Shown: positions 7,884-16,781 of the stretch, one piece after another
Position numbering within the stretch: position 1 is the stretch's first letter
Layout of the letters: each line of letters opens with the position of its first letter
Assembly (NCBI RefSeq): GCF_001421805.1
Contig: NZ_LMLC01000001.1
Location: 496,001 to 560,000 of the forward strand
Direction: 5' to 3'
Length of the DNA stretch: 64,000 nucleotides
DNA from: Sphingomonas sp. Leaf34
Lineage (GTDB): Bacteria > Pseudomonadota > Alphaproteobacteria > Sphingomonadales > Sphingomonadaceae
The notes under the pieces: model-generated
Told to the model about the DNA's origin: nothing
Databases searched by the model: none
What the model saw: only the letters and a program-made list of their open reading frames with translations
Program-made: the position numbers and the translations under genes

Positions 7884-8915
7884 TCAGGACATCGTCAGGA
7901 CGATCTTCCCGACATGGTCGCCCGCTTCCATCCGGGTATGCGCGGCCGGGGCATCGGCCAAGGCGAAGGTGCGGTCGATCACCGGCTTCAGCTTGCCCGC
8001 CTCGACGTGCGGCCAGACGGTGCGCGCGAGTTCATCGGCGACCAGCGACTTGAACGCGGTGTCGCGCGGGCGGAGCGTCGAGCCGGTGAGCGTCAGGCGG
8101 CGGCGCATGATCTCGAACAGGGGGACGGTTGCCGTCGCGCCGCCCATCACCGCGATCGACACGTGGCGGCCGTCGTCCGCAAGGCATTGCAGGTTGCGCG
8201 GGACATACTCGCCGCCGACCATGTCGAGCACCGCGGCGACGCCCTTGCCGCCGGTGATCTGCTTCACGCGCTCGACGAAGTCCTCCGACTTATAGTCGAT
8301 CGCGTGCGTAGCGCCAAGGCTGAGCGCGGCTTCGCACTTGGCCTTCGAGCCGGCGGTGACGATGATGTCGATCCCGAAGACGTTGCACAGCCCGATCGCC
8401 ATCGTGCCGATGCCGCTGGTGCCGCCGTGGACCAGCACGGTATCGCCTTCGGTGGCGTAGGCGCGCTCGAACAAATTGGTCCAGACGGTGAAGAGCGTCT
8501 CGGGCATCGCCGCTGCCTCGACCATCGTCAGCGCCTCGGGGACGGGCAGGCACTGGCCGAACGGCGCGACCGCATATTCGGCATAGGCGCCGCCGGAGAT
8601 CAGCGCGCAGACCGACTGGCCGATCTGTTCGTCGCCGACGCCATCGCCGACCGCCACGATCGTGCCGGCGATTTCCATGCCGAGGATCGAGGGGGCGCCG
8701 GGCGGTGGCGGATATTTGCCCTGACGCTGCATGACTTCGGGGCGGTTCACGCCGGCGGCGGCGACCTTGACCAGCACGTCGCCGGCGCCGGGCTTCGGCA
8801 CGGGACGATCGAAGAGCACCAGGACCTCGGGACCGCCGGGCTGGGCCGGATCGATCGCCTTCATGACGTCAGGTAAACCCAAGGTGTTCGATTGATTGTC
8901 GGGTGTCGCGGTCAT
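7884..8915 (-). CDS. NAD(P)H-dependent quinone oxidoreductase, PIG3 type
   Basis: 343 residues of the medium-chain dehydrogenase/reductase superfamily, zeta-crystallin/PIG3 branch. The GroES-like N-terminal domain contains VKVAAAGVNRPEVMQRQGKYP and GMEIAGTIVAVG; it lacks the zinc cysteines of alcohol dehydrogenases. The Rossmann nucleotide-binding loop is VHGGTSGIGTMAI (about 166-178). TAGSKAKCEAALSLGATHAI follows as in NADPH-dependent members. It likely reduces quinones or enones in the cytoplasm. The start at 8915 was chosen over the longer frame to 8975, whose extra residues would overlap the predicted promoter. The gene is divergent from DUF1192. Confidence 0.9.
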   Translation of the reverse strand: MTATPDNQSNTLGLPDVMKAIDPAQPGGPEVLVLFDRPVPKPGAGDVLVKVAAAGVNRPEVMQRQGKYPPPPGAPSILGMEIAGTIVAVGDGVGDEQIGQSVCALISGGAYAEYAVAPFGQCLPVPEALTMVEAAAMPETLFTVWTNLFERAYATEGDTVLVHGGTSGIGTMAIGLCNVFGIDIIVTAGSKAKCEAALSLGATHAIDYKSEDFVERVKQITGGKGVAAVLDMVGGEYVPRNLQCLADDGRHVSIAVMGGATATVPLFEIMRRRLTLTGSTLRPRDTAFKSLVADELARTVWPHVEAGKLKPVIDRTFALADAPAAHTRMEAGDHVGKIVLTMS

Positions 8916-8946
8916 CTGGTCGTCACGTCCCTTTTGATGTGCCGGC

Positions 8947-8975
8947 CTTATTGACATCACTCGGGTGCGGGTCAA
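8947..8975 (-). promoter_or_regulatory. Predicted promoter of the quinone oxidoreductase gene
   Basis: On the minus strand TTGACC (8975-8970), a 17-bp spacer and AATAAG (8952-8947). Predicted transcription start is near 8940, leaving a leader of about 25 bases to the ATG at 8915. The TTGACC -35 box is the same as in the predicted btuB and xseB promoters of this window. Confidence 0.5.
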
Positions 8976-8988
8976 CGTTACATAAATT

Positions 8989-9183
8989 ATGGAACTGGAC
9001 GACGCCCCTTCCCGTCCCGACGATCTGCTTGACGCACTGGTGCGTCAGGACCTCGATCCGTTGTCGGTTGCCGAGCTCGATGCGCGGATCACGGTGCTGC
9101 AGGGTGAGATCGCGCGATGCCAGATGAAGAAGGACCGGGCGGTCAGCCACCGGGCCAGCGCCGAGGATCTGTTTAAGCGGTGA
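8989..9183 (+). CDS. DUF1192 small protein
   Basis: 64 residues. The sequence has the DUF1192 pattern: an acidic N-terminus (MELDDAPSRPDDLLD), DPLSVAELDARITVLQGEIARC and a short basic helix ending DLFKR. The central heptad pattern suggests a short coiled coil. DUF1192 proteins are widespread in alphaproteobacteria and of unknown role. The gene is divergent from the quinone oxidoreductase, and clpA follows 143 bp downstream. No clear ribosome site precedes the ATG; the upstream sequence is AT-rich (TTACATAAATT). Confidence 0.82.
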   Translation: MELDDAPSRPDDLLDALVRQDLDPLSVAELDARITVLQGEIARCQMKKDRAVSHRASAEDLFKR

Positions 9184-9326
9184 TCGCGCTCCCCGCCTCC
9201 ACCCCTGCTATATTTAGGCAAGGCAGGAACGGAGAGCGCCGGGTTCAAGTGGTTGATGCGACCGATATCAGTTCCGACATAGTGGCAAAGGGCCTGCGGT
9301 TTCGCGGCCCGACAGGAGTAATGTAA

Positions 9327-11645
9327 ATGCCATCATTTGCACCCGCGCTCGAGACCACGCTGCACAAGGCGCTCGAGGCGGCATCGGCCCGGCGGCACGA
9401 ATATGCGACGCTGGAGCATCTGTTGCTCGCGCTGATCGACGACGAACATGCGTCCAAGGTCATGACCGCGTGCAACGTCGAGATCGGCGAGCTGAAAAAC
9501 ACCGTCGCGCATTATCTCGACAGCGAACTCGACGCGCTGAAGGTCGATGCGGCGACCGACCCCTCGCCCACCAGCGGGTTCCAGCGAGTCGTCCAGCGTG
9601 CGATCCTGCACGTCCAGTCCTCGGGCCGCGACGAAGTGACCGGCGCGAACGTGCTCGTCGCGCTGTTCAGCGAGCGCGAGAGCTATGCCGTGTATTTCCT
9701 GCAGCAGCAGGACATGAGCCGCCTCGATGCGGTGAGCTTCATCAGCCACGGCGTCGGCAAGGGCGGCCAGCAGCCGACCGAAGCCTCGACGCCCAAGGGT
9801 GCCGACGACGAGAAGCCGGCCAAGGGACAGGAGAAGGGCAAGACGGAAAGCGCGCTCAAGCAATTCACGGTCGACCTCAACGAGAAGGCCAAGAACGGCA
9901 AGGTCGATCCGCTGATCGGGCGCGGACCGGAGGTGGATCGCACGATCCAGATCCTGTGCCGCCGGTCGAAGAACAACCCGCTCTATGTCGGTGATCCCGG
10001 CGTGGGCAAGACCGCGATCGCTGAGGGCCTGGCGCGGAAAATCGTCGAGGGCGACGTCCCCGACGTGCTGTTGCCCGCGATCATCTACTCGCTCGACATG
10101 GGCGCGTTGCTGGCGGGGACGCGGTATCGCGGCGATTTCGAGGAGCGGCTGAAGGCGGTCGTCAACGAGCTCGAGAAGCTCCCTGACGCGGTGCTGTTCA
10201 TCGACGAGATCCACACCGTGATCGGTGCCGGCGCGACGAGCGGCGGGGCGATGGATGCGTCGAACCTGCTCAAGCCCGCGCTCAGCGGCGGCACGATCCG
10301 GTGCATCGGCTCGACCACGTACAAGGAGTTCCGCAACCACTTCGAGAAGGACCGCGCATTGCTGCGGCGCTTCCAGAAGATCGACGTGAACGAGCCGACG
10401 ATCGAGGACACCATCAAGATCCTCGCCGGGCTGCGCTCGGCGTTCGAGGATCACCACAACGTCAAATACACCCCCGACGCGATCAAGTCGGCTGTGGAGC
10501 TGAGCGCGCGCTACATCAACGACCGGAAACTGCCCGACAAGGCGATCGACGTGATCGACGAGGTCGGCGCGATGCAGATGCTGGTGCCGCCGAACAAGCG
10601 CAAGAAGACGATCACCCCCAAGGAGATCGAGCAGGTCATCGCGACGATGGCGCGCATCCCGCCAAAGTCGGTGTCGACCGACGACAAGCTGGCGCTCGCC
10701 ACGCTCGAGACCGATCTGAAGCGCGTGGTGTTCGGGCAGAACGCGGCAATCGAGAAGCTGAGCTCTGCGATCAAGCTGGCGCGGGCAGGCCTGCGCGAGC
10801 CGGAGAAGCCGATCGGCAACTATCTGTTCACCGGCCCCACCGGCGTCGGCAAGACCGAGGTCGCCAAGCAGCTGTCGACGATCCTCGGCATTCCGCTCCA
10901 GCGGTTCGACATGTCCGAATATATGGAGCGGCATTCGGTCAGCCGGCTGATCGGTGCGCCGCCGGGCTATGTCGGGTTCGACCAGGGCGGTCTGCTGACC
11001 GATGCGGTCGACCAGAACCCGCATTGCGTGCTGCTGCTCGACGAGATCGAGAAGGCGCATCCCGACCTGTTCAACATCCTGTTGCAGGTGATGGATAACG
11101 GGCGGCTGACCGACCAGCACGGCAAGTCGGTCGATTTCCGCAACGTCATCCTGATCATGACGACCAATGCGGGCGCGAGCGACATGGCGCGCGAGACGGT
11201 CGGCTTCGGGAACCTCACGCGTGAGGGCGAGGACGAGCAGGCGGTGCAGAAGATGTTCACGCCCGAGTTCCGCAACCGTCTCGATGCGGTGGTGCCGTTC
11301 GGGTACCTGCCGACCGAGGTGGTGGCGCGCGTCGTCGACAAGTTCATCCTCCAGCTCGAACTGCAGCTGGCGGACCGCGGCGTGCACATCATGCTCGACG
11401 AGGAGTCGAAGGCATGGCTGACGACCAAGGGCTATGACAAGCTGTACGGCGCACGGCCAATGGGTCGCCTGATCCAGGAGAAGATCAAGCAGCCGCTTGC
11501 CGAGGAACTGCTGTTCGGCAAGCTGGTCCATGGCGGCGAAGTGACGGTGAAGATGAAGGACGGCGCGCTGGCGTTCGCGATCGAACCCGCCGCGCCAAAA
11601 AAGCCCAAGAAGAAGGGCAAGGTGGAATCCGTCGACGCGAAGTAG
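9327..11645 (+). CDS. clpA: ClpA, ATP-dependent Clp protease ATP-binding subunit
   Basis: 772 residues, the usual ClpA length. Two N-terminal Clp repeats (about 1-145: LEHLLLALIDDEHA, RAILHVQSSGRDEVTGANVLVALF) are followed by the first AAA+ domain with Walker A GDPGVGKTA (about 220) and the second with GPTGVGKTE (about 500). The arginine-finger region and MTTNAGA sensor are present. A V-G-F-G loop near residue 625 is in the position of the ClpP-docking loop. ClpA hexamers unfold substrates and feed them to ClpP. The ATG has GGAG eight bases upstream. In many alphaproteobacteria clpS lies directly upstream; it does not here. The C-terminus is lysine-rich. Confidence 0.98.
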   Translation: MPSFAPALETTLHKALEAASARRHEYATLEHLLLALIDDEHASKVMTACNVEIGELKNTVAHYLDSELDALKVDAATDPSPTSGFQRVVQRAILHVQSSGRDEVTGANVLVALFSERESYAVYFLQQQDMSRLDAVSFISHGVGKGGQQPTEASTPKGADDEKPAKGQEKGKTESALKQFTVDLNEKAKNGKVDPLIGRGPEVDRTIQILCRRSKNNPLYVGDPGVGKTAIAEGLARKIVEGDVPDVLLPAIIYSLDMGALLAGTRYRGDFEERLKAVVNELEKLPDAVLFIDEIHTVIGAGATSGGAMDASNLLKPALSGGTIRCIGSTTYKEFRNHFEKDRALLRRFQKIDVNEPTIEDTIKILAGLRSAFEDHHNVKYTPDAIKSAVELSARYINDRKLPDKAIDVIDEVGAMQMLVPPNKRKKTITPKEIEQVIATMARIPPKSVSTDDKLALATLETDLKRVVFGQNAAIEKLSSAIKLARAGLREPEKPIGNYLFTGPTGVGKTEVAKQLSTILGIPLQRFDMSEYMERHSVSRLIGAPPGYVGFDQGGLLTDAVDQNPHCVLLLDEIEKAHPDLFNILLQVMDNGRLTDQHGKSVDFRNVILIMTTNAGASDMARETVGFGNLTREGEDEQAVQKMFTPEFRNRLDAVVPFGYLPTEVVARVVDKFILQLELQLADRGVHIMLDEESKAWLTTKGYDKLYGARPMGRLIQEKIKQPLAEELLFGKLVHGGEVTVKMKDGALAFAIEPAAPKKPKKKGKVESVDAK

Positions 11646-11670
11646 TCGCGGTCGACGGCTTGACGAAAAC

Positions 11671-11706
11671 AGCCCGCCGCCGGAGCGATCCGGCGGCGGG
11701 CTTTTT
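11671..11706 (+). terminator. Intrinsic terminator of clpA
   Basis: AGCCCGCCGCCGG-AGCGAT-CCGGCGGCGGGCT forms a 13-bp perfect stem followed by TTTTT, 25 bp after the clpA stop. This is a strong Rho-independent terminator. Confidence 0.95.
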
Positions 11707-11781
11707 CATGCGGCCTGTTCGGGCGTCGCGTGATCGATGGCCTCTCTCCCCCGCATTTACCGATAATTGGGGATGCGCCGC

Positions 11782-11787
11782 TATAAT
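11782..11787 (+). promoter_or_regulatory. -10 box of a predicted leaderless promoter for the diguanylate cyclase
   Basis: A perfect TATAAT lies exactly six bases (GGTGGG) before the ATG at 11794, so transcription would begin at the A of the start codon. The best -35 candidate, TTTACC near 11756, has a long 20-bp spacer. Confidence 0.5.
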
Positions 11788-11793
11788 GGTGGG

Positions 11794-13479
11794 ATGGACC
11801 GCTTGGCCTTGCTCCGATGGATACTGAGCGCGTTCGCGCTTGCTGCTGGGCTTGCCCTCGCCGTGCCCGCCGCCGCGACCACCGGAACGCCGCTTTCGGT
11901 GTGCGTCCGCCCCGCCCTGCCCGCGCAGACGCCGGCCGCGCTGTTCGCGCAGCCACGCGGTTTCGATTGCACCACCACGCAGTCCCGGTTCGGTGGCGGC
12001 GATTTCTGGATTCTCTCGCAGCGGCTGCCCGCGATCGCCGCGGACGACCGCGATGCTACCGTTCGGATCGGCAGCACCTGGGTCGACCGGGTGACGTTGT
12101 ACGTCCTGTATGCCGACGGATCGATCCGCCACACCGGCTTCACCTCGCGCACCGCGGGCCGGTTGCTCGGCCTCGGCGCGGTGATCAACCAGCCCATCCC
12201 GCATCACGCCGCCGCCCCGGTCCGGCTGCTTTGGCATATCGAAGGTGCCGCGAACCTGCGCGGGCTGATCCTCGGTCCGGCGCTAGCCGACCCTGCGCAA
12301 CGCAACACCACCGAGATTCTGCTGGCCGCGCTGTACGGGGGGTTCGGCGGCATGGCGGTGGCGCTGATCGTCTATAATCTTGCCCTGTGGGGCGCGCTGC
12401 GGCAGGCGTTCCAGCCCGCCTATTGCCTGCTCGTGCTGTGCCTGCTCGCCTATGCGCTGACCTCGTCGGGGGCGCTTGGCCAGTTGCTGCCGATGCTCGA
12501 CAACAATGACCGCCAGCGGTTAAACGCGCTGTTCCTCGCCGCGTCCGCCGCCGCCGCGTTGATATTCGCGCGCACCTTTTTCGAGCGCGCGGTATTCAAC
12601 GGCGTGCTGCGACCGGCGAGCACGATCGTCATGGTGGCGCTGGCGACCACCGGGCTGGCTTGGGCGATCCTGGCGCCGTGGCAGTTCCATCTGCTCGACC
12701 GGCTGCTGGCCTGCGCCTATCTTGCGCTGCTGGTGCTTGTCCCCACCATCCTGATCCAGGCGTGGCGGGTGCGGAGCAATTTCCTGTGGCTGTTCGCGCT
12801 GGCCTGGGGCGTACCGATCGCGGTCGCCGCGCTGCGGGTCGCCAACGCGTTCAACCTGTTCGCCTGGAGCCTGTGGCTCGACAATTCGACGATCCTGTCG
12901 ATGGCGCTCGAATCGATGCTGTCGAGCATGGCGATCGCGTACCGGATCCGGCTGCTGAGCGTCGAACGCGATACCGCACGCGCGCAGGAAAACGCGGCCC
13001 GCGAACTTGCCGATACCGAACCGTTGACCGGGCTGCTCAACCGCCGTGCATTCCTGTCGCGCGCGATCGGACGGCGGGGCGACCAGATGCTGCTGATCGC
13101 GGATATCGATCACTTCAAGCGCGTCAACGACCTGATCGGGCATGACGGCGGCGACGAGGTGCTGCGCGTGGTCGCCCGCGCGCTGTACAATTCGGTACCG
13201 CCGGGGGCGCTGGTCGCGCGGATCGGCGGCGAGGAGTTCGCGATCCTGTTCGAGGCGACCAACGCGGTCGCGCCCGGCGCGGTGCTCGAGCGGGTCCGCA
13301 GCCAGCGAATGCCGTTCGACATCGTCGTGACCGCGAGTATCGGCAGCTGCACGGGACCGTTGCTGAACGAAACCGACTGGAAACATCTGTATCACTGCGC
13401 CGACCGGGCGTTGTTCGCGGCAAAGGCAGCGGGACGCGATTGCGCGCGCGAGGCGCCGCCGGCACGGATCGCCGCCTGA
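11794..13479 (+). CDS. Membrane diguanylate cyclase with 7TMR-DISM sensor region
   Basis: 561 residues. A signal peptide (to about residue 28, ending VPAAA) precedes a periplasmic 7TMR-DISM extracellular domain (about 30-185). Seven hydrophobic segments (about 190-385) form the 7TMR-DISM membrane unit, and a GGDEF domain occupies about 410-550. The catalytic site is G-G-E-E-F (about 477-481), active in many cyclases; DIDHFKRVND and DTEPLTGLLNRRAF are the standard flanking motifs. No R-x-x-D inhibitory site sits five residues before GGEEF, so product feedback is probably absent. It would make cyclic di-GMP in response to a periplasmic signal. The ATG at 11794 lies six bases after a TATAAT; an ATG at 11767 would add nine residues. 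Confidence 0.92.
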   Translation: MDRLALLRWILSAFALAAGLALAVPAAATTGTPLSVCVRPALPAQTPAALFAQPRGFDCTTTQSRFGGGDFWILSQRLPAIAADDRDATVRIGSTWVDRVTLYVLYADGSIRHTGFTSRTAGRLLGLGAVINQPIPHHAAAPVRLLWHIEGAANLRGLILGPALADPAQRNTTEILLAALYGGFGGMAVALIVYNLALWGALRQAFQPAYCLLVLCLLAYALTSSGALGQLLPMLDNNDRQRLNALFLAASAAAALIFARTFFERAVFNGVLRPASTIVMVALATTGLAWAILAPWQFHLLDRLLACAYLALLVLVPTILIQAWRVRSNFLWLFALAWGVPIAVAALRVANAFNLFAWSLWLDNSTILSMALESMLSSMAIAYRIRLLSVERDTARAQENAARELADTEPLTGLLNRRAFLSRAIGRRGDQMLLIADIDHFKRVNDLIGHDGGDEVLRVVARALYNSVPPGALVARIGGEEFAILFEATNAVAPGAVLERVRSQRMPFDIVVTASIGSCTGPLLNETDWKHLYHCADRALFAAKAAGRDCAREAPPARIAA

Positions 13480-13568
13480 CCGGGACGCGAACGGTCGACG
13501 CCCCGCGCTCGGCTTGTCGGCGGTGGCGATTTGCGACATGGTCGCACGCATGACCGGGGGGACGCGAC

Positions 13569-13769
13569 ATGCGCAATCATAGGGGAACGCTGGTGATTGC
13601 GGCGCTGGTCGCGATCACCGCGCTCGCCGTCCGCCATCCGACCATCGACGTCCGGCTGGTCACGCATGACGTGCGCGACCCATCGCCGCACCGGATGCAG
13701 GCGGCGGTCGATTTCGGGCTGGTCGGTATTTCGGTGCTCTACACCTGGACCGTCAATCGGCTGCGGTGA
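13569..13769 (+). CDS. Small hypothetical membrane-anchored protein
   Basis: 66 residues starting MRNHRGTLVIAALVAITALAV, a single hydrophobic segment usable as a signal anchor, then a polar part ending VLYTWTVNRLR with a weaker second hydrophobic stretch (DFGLVGISVLYTW). A GGGGGA ribosome site precedes the ATG at suitable spacing, which is the main support. I recognise no family. It lies between the diguanylate cyclase and xseB on the same strand. It could still be a chance ORF. Confidence 0.45.
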   Translation: MRNHRGTLVIAALVAITALAVRHPTIDVRLVTHDVRDPSPHRMQAAVDFGLVGISVLYTWTVNRLR

Positions 13770-13810
13770 TCCGTACGCCGATCGGCAGGCCGATCCTTGG
13801 CCCCGCGTCC

Positions 13811-13840
13811 TTGACCCCCATCACGTGCCTGCGCCATAGC
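13811..13840 (+). promoter_or_regulatory. Predicted promoter of xseB
   Basis: TTGACC (13811-13816), an 18-bp spacer and CATAGC (13835-13840), seven bases before the xseB ATG. It would give a leaderless or nearly leaderless mRNA. The -10 match is weak. Confidence 0.35.
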
Positions 13841-13847
13841 GGCGGAC

Positions 13848-14087
13848 ATGGACACGCCGATCGAAGACCTCGCGTTCGAGGATGCACTGAAGGAACTCGA
13901 GCTCATCGTCGGGAAGCTGGAAAGCGGCGATACGCCGCTCCAGCAGGCCATCGAGCTGTACGAGCGCGGCAACAAGCTGCGCCAGCGTTGCGCCGACCGG
14001 CTCGACGCAGCGCAGGCGCGGATCGAGGCGATCCGGCTCGACGGCGATGGCAAGCCCACGGGCGTCCGCCCGTTCGCGGCGGGCTGA
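13848..14087 (+). CDS. xseB: Exodeoxyribonuclease VII small subunit
   Basis: 79 residues, typical of XseB. The sequence shows the family core IEDLAFEDALKELELIVGKLE, then ESGDTPLQQAIELYERG (about 28-44) and a basic end. XseB subunits wrap the XseA catalytic subunit to form exonuclease VII, which degrades single-stranded DNA in both directions. xseA is not in this window. The next gene, ispA, starts 13 bp after the stop, the usual xseB-ispA order of Gram-negative operons. The middle part carries the predicted two-helix hairpin. Confidence 0.95.
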   Translation: MDTPIEDLAFEDALKELELIVGKLESGDTPLQQAIELYERGNKLRQRCADRLDAAQARIEAIRLDGDGKPTGVRPFAAG

Positions 14088-14100
14088 CGCGGTGAGCGGT

Positions 14101-14991
14101 ATGCCCCTCACGCTCGACGCCGCGCTTGCGGACGTCGCGGCCGAGATCGACCGACAGTTCGACCAGCTGCTGGCGATCCCCGACGATCCACGCGCCGACC
14201 TGTACCGCGCGATGCGGCATGCGGCGATCGGCGGCGGCAAGCGGCTGCGCCCGCTGCTGGTGTTCGCGACCGCCAATCTGTTCGACGTGGCGCGCGAATG
14301 TTCCGCGCGGGCGGCGACCGCGCTCGAGGCGATCCACGTGTATTCGCTGATCCACGACGACTTGCCGTCGATGGACGATGACGACATGCGCCGCGGCAAG
14401 CCGACCGTGCACAAGATGTTCGACGAGGCGACCGCGATCCTGGCGGGCGATTGCCTGCATGCGCTGGCGTTCGAGGTGCTCTCCGATCCGGCGACCCACG
14501 CCGATCCGTTCGTGCGGATCGAACTGGTCCTCGATCTCGCGCGTGCGGCCGGCCCGAACGGCATGGCGGGCGGCCAGATCATGGATATCGAGGCGGAGAC
14601 TACGCGCTTCGACCTGAACACCGTCACGCGCTTGCAGCAGATGAAGACGGGCGCGCTGATCTCCGCCTCGGTCGAGGCGGGCGCGATCCTGGGGCGGCTG
14701 CCGCCCGAGGGCCGGGTGGGCTTGCGCGGCTATGCGCACGACCTGGGGCTCGCCTTCCAGATCGCCGACGACCTGCTCGATGCCGAGGGCGACGAGGCAG
14801 TCGCGGGCAAGAAGCTGCGCAAGGACGAGGTCGCCGGCAAGGAGACGTTCCTGTCGCTGCTGGGCCCCGCGCGCGCGCGCGAACAGGCGCGGATGCTGGT
14901 CGACCAGGCGATCGCGCATCTGCACAGCTACGGCAAGGAAGCCGACCTGCTACGCGACATCGCGCGCTTCGTGCTCGAACGCGACCGCTAA
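14101..14991 (+). CDS. ispA: Polyprenyl synthetase (farnesyl diphosphate synthase)
   Basis: 296 residues of the trans-prenyltransferase fold. The first aspartate-rich motif is DDLPSMDDDDMRRGKPT (from about residue 86) and the second is DDLLDAEGD (from about 223). GGGKRLRP at about 42-49 binds the isopentenyl diphosphate. It condenses isopentenyl and allylic diphosphates to farnesyl diphosphate for undecaprenol, quinones and carotenoids. An ATG at 14101 and a GTG at 14092 are both possible starts. It follows xseB and precedes coaD in an apparent operon. FPP specificity rather than GGPP is inferred from gene order and length. Confidence 0.93.
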   Translation: MPLTLDAALADVAAEIDRQFDQLLAIPDDPRADLYRAMRHAAIGGGKRLRPLLVFATANLFDVARECSARAATALEAIHVYSLIHDDLPSMDDDDMRRGKPTVHKMFDEATAILAGDCLHALAFEVLSDPATHADPFVRIELVLDLARAAGPNGMAGGQIMDIEAETTRFDLNTVTRLQQMKTGALISASVEAGAILGRLPPEGRVGLRGYAHDLGLAFQIADDLLDAEGDEAVAGKKLRKDEVAGKETFLSLLGPARAREQARMLVDQAIAHLHSYGKEADLLRDIARFVLERDR

Positions 14992-15012
14992 GCGCATCAC
15001 CGGGAGTTCAAC

Positions 15013-15519
15013 ATGACCGCACGCATTGGTGTCTATCCGGGCACGTTCGATCCGGTCACGCTGGGCCATATGGATATCATCCGGCGCGGCGCGAAGCTGG
15101 TCGACCGGCTGGTGATCGGGGTGACGACCAATCCGTCCAAGTCGCCGATGTTCACGATCGAGGAGCGGATGGCGACGGTGCGGCGCGAGGTCGCCGACGT
15201 CGATGGCGATATCGCGGTGGTCGCGTTCGATTCGCTGCTGATGGATTTCGCCGAGCGGCAGGGCGCGAAGGTGATCGTCCGCGGTCTGCGCGCCGTCGCC
15301 GATTTCGAATATGAGTATCAGATGGCGGGGATGAACCAACAGATCAATCCGCGCGTCGAGACGGTGTTCCTGATGGCCGATGTCGCGCTGCAGCCGATCG
15401 CGAGCCGGCTCGTCAAGGAGATCGCGCTGTACGGCGGGAACATCGGGAAGTTCGTGCCCGAGGCAGTCTGTGCCGAAGTGGTTGCGCGAGTCGAGAAGAT
15501 CGGCCGCAAGGGCAGCTAA
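15013..15519 (+). CDS. coaD: Phosphopantetheine adenylyltransferase
   Basis: 168 residues. The nucleotidyltransferase signature YPGTFDPVTLGHMDIIRR (8-25) includes the T/HxGH-type site, and VRGLRAVADFEYEYQMAGMN near the middle is diagnostic for CoaD. It makes dephospho-CoA from ATP and 4'-phosphopantetheine, the penultimate step of CoA synthesis, in the cytoplasm. The ATG has GGGAG at proper spacing. It is 21 bp after ispA, probably co-transcribed, and a strong hairpin follows the stop. Confidence 0.97.
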   Translation: MTARIGVYPGTFDPVTLGHMDIIRRGAKLVDRLVIGVTTNPSKSPMFTIEERMATVRREVADVDGDIAVVAFDSLLMDFAERQGAKVIVRGLRAVADFEYEYQMAGMNQQINPRVETVFLMADVALQPIASRLVKEIALYGGNIGKFVPEAVCAEVVARVEKIGRKGS

Positions 15520-15520
15520 C

Positions 15521-15570
15521 AAGATTGGCGTATCGATCCCGCGGACGGGATCGATACGCCCTGCAATCTT
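15521..15570. terminator. Bidirectional terminator between coaD and the LpoA-like gene
   Basis: GGCGTATCGATCCCG-CGGA-CGGGATCGATACGCC is a perfect 15-bp stem with a 4-base loop, flanked by AAGATT and AATCTT that extend the pairing. It lies between convergent stop codons (15519 and 15569) and can serve both strands. The T-run is short. Confidence 0.85.
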
Positions 15571-16771
15571 ATCTCCTGAACCCGGTCGGTGCGGGCGAGA
15601 CGACGCTGGTCGTGCCGCCACGGATTTCCTTCACCTCCAGTGCGCGCTCGGCGACATTGTCGCGGCCGAAGCGGAACGCACCGTCGATGCCGGCGAAACC
15701 GTCGCCGTCGCGCAGGCGGCTGACCGGGAACGGCGTGCCCGGCTTCCAGTCGCGCGCGATTCGCACCGTGAGCAGCACCGCGTCATAACCAAGGCTCGAC
15801 AGGCGGTACGGCCCTGCGCCGAAGCGGGCGCGGTATTTGGCGGCATATTGGCGGTAGAGCGTGTCCGAGACGCTGGCGTACCAGGCGCCCGACAGCGCGG
15901 GCTTGGCGGCGATCGCGGTGTCCGAATTCCAGAGCTCGGTGCCGAGGATGCGCGTTGCGGCACCGCTGCCGCGTTTCACCATCGCCGCCGCCGTCGCCGC
16001 GTTCGCGCCGCTGTCGGCGATCAGCACCGCATCATACGGCGCCTTCGCCGCGAGCCGCGTGACCGCACCCGAGACCGCGCCGGGGGCACGTGCGTAAGTC
16101 TGGAGCGAGACGACCTGGCCGCCCGCGCCTTCGACCGCGCGTAGGAACGCGGTCGAGGCGCGCTCGCCGTACAGCCCGTTGGGGACGAGCCCGGCAAAGT
16201 TGGTGACACCGCGTTCGCGCGCGAAATCGACGACGCGCGCGACCGACTGGGTCGGCACATACCCCATCAGATAGGCGCCGTTGCCCGCCACGCCGAGATC
16301 GTTGGAGAAGCTGAGAACCGGGATGTTCGCGGCGCGCGCGATCGGTGCGACCGCGCGGACGTCGTCGGCGAGCAGCGGCCCGAGGATCAGCTGCGCGCCC
16401 TCGGCGATCGCGCGCTGCGCGGCAGCGGCGGCACCGGTCGCGGTGTCATAGTTGGTGATCCGGACTCGCTGGTTCTGCGTGTCGAGCAGCGCGAGCATCG
16501 TCGCGTTGGCGATCGAGGTGCCGACGCCGGCATTGCTGCCCGACAGCGGCACGAGCAGCGCGACGCGGTTGCGCTCGGCATCGCGCGGGATTCCCGTCTC
16601 GACGTCGATGCTGGGGCGATCCGCCGGCCGCGTCGTCGGACGCTGCTGCGACGGCTCGACCGGACCGCGCGGGACGATCGTCTGGCACGCCCCCAGCAGC
16701 CCCGCCGCGGCAAGCACCGTCCATCGCCCGAATCGGCGTGCCGATTGCCCTATCGTCGTCGCGTCTGCCAT
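15569..16771 (-). CDS. LpoA-like penicillin-binding protein activator lipoprotein
   Basis: 400 residues. A lipoprotein signal ends at L-L-G-A-C29 (lipobox). After a proline/arginine-rich linker the chain has the periplasmic-binding-protein type I fold seen in LpoA and YraM: RVALLVPLSGSNAGVGTSIANATMLALLD, LILGPLLADDVRAVAP, IPVLSFSNDLGVAGNGAYLMGY. LpoA in Gammaproteobacteria activates PBP1A from the outer membrane; here this role is inferred from the fold and the rsmI neighbour. It is divergent from rsmI, and the two start codons practically overlap. A GGGGACGG tract precedes the ATG at 16771. Alternative family: branched-chain amino acid binding-like lipoproteins. Confidence 0.88.
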   Translation of the reverse strand: MADATTIGQSARRFGRWTVLAAAGLLGACQTIVPRGPVEPSQQRPTTRPADRPSIDVETGIPRDAERNRVALLVPLSGSNAGVGTSIANATMLALLDTQNQRVRITNYDTATGAAAAAQRAIAEGAQLILGPLLADDVRAVAPIARAANIPVLSFSNDLGVAGNGAYLMGYVPTQSVARVVDFARERGVTNFAGLVPNGLYGERASTAFLRAVEGAGGQVVSLQTYARAPGAVSGAVTRLAAKAPYDAVLIADSGANAATAAAMVKRGSGAATRILGTELWNSDTAIAAKPALSGAWYASVSDTLYRQYAAKYRARFGAGPYRLSSLGYDAVLLTVRIARDWKPGTPFPVSRLRDGDGFAGIDGAFRFGRDNVAERALEVKEIRGGTTSVVSPAPTGFRR

Positions 16772-16781
16772 GACCGTCCCC

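Noticed and set aside
9333..11531. 732-codon open frame antisense to clpA
   Set aside because: Shadow of clpA with Asp/Arg/Leu-rich composition and no domain.
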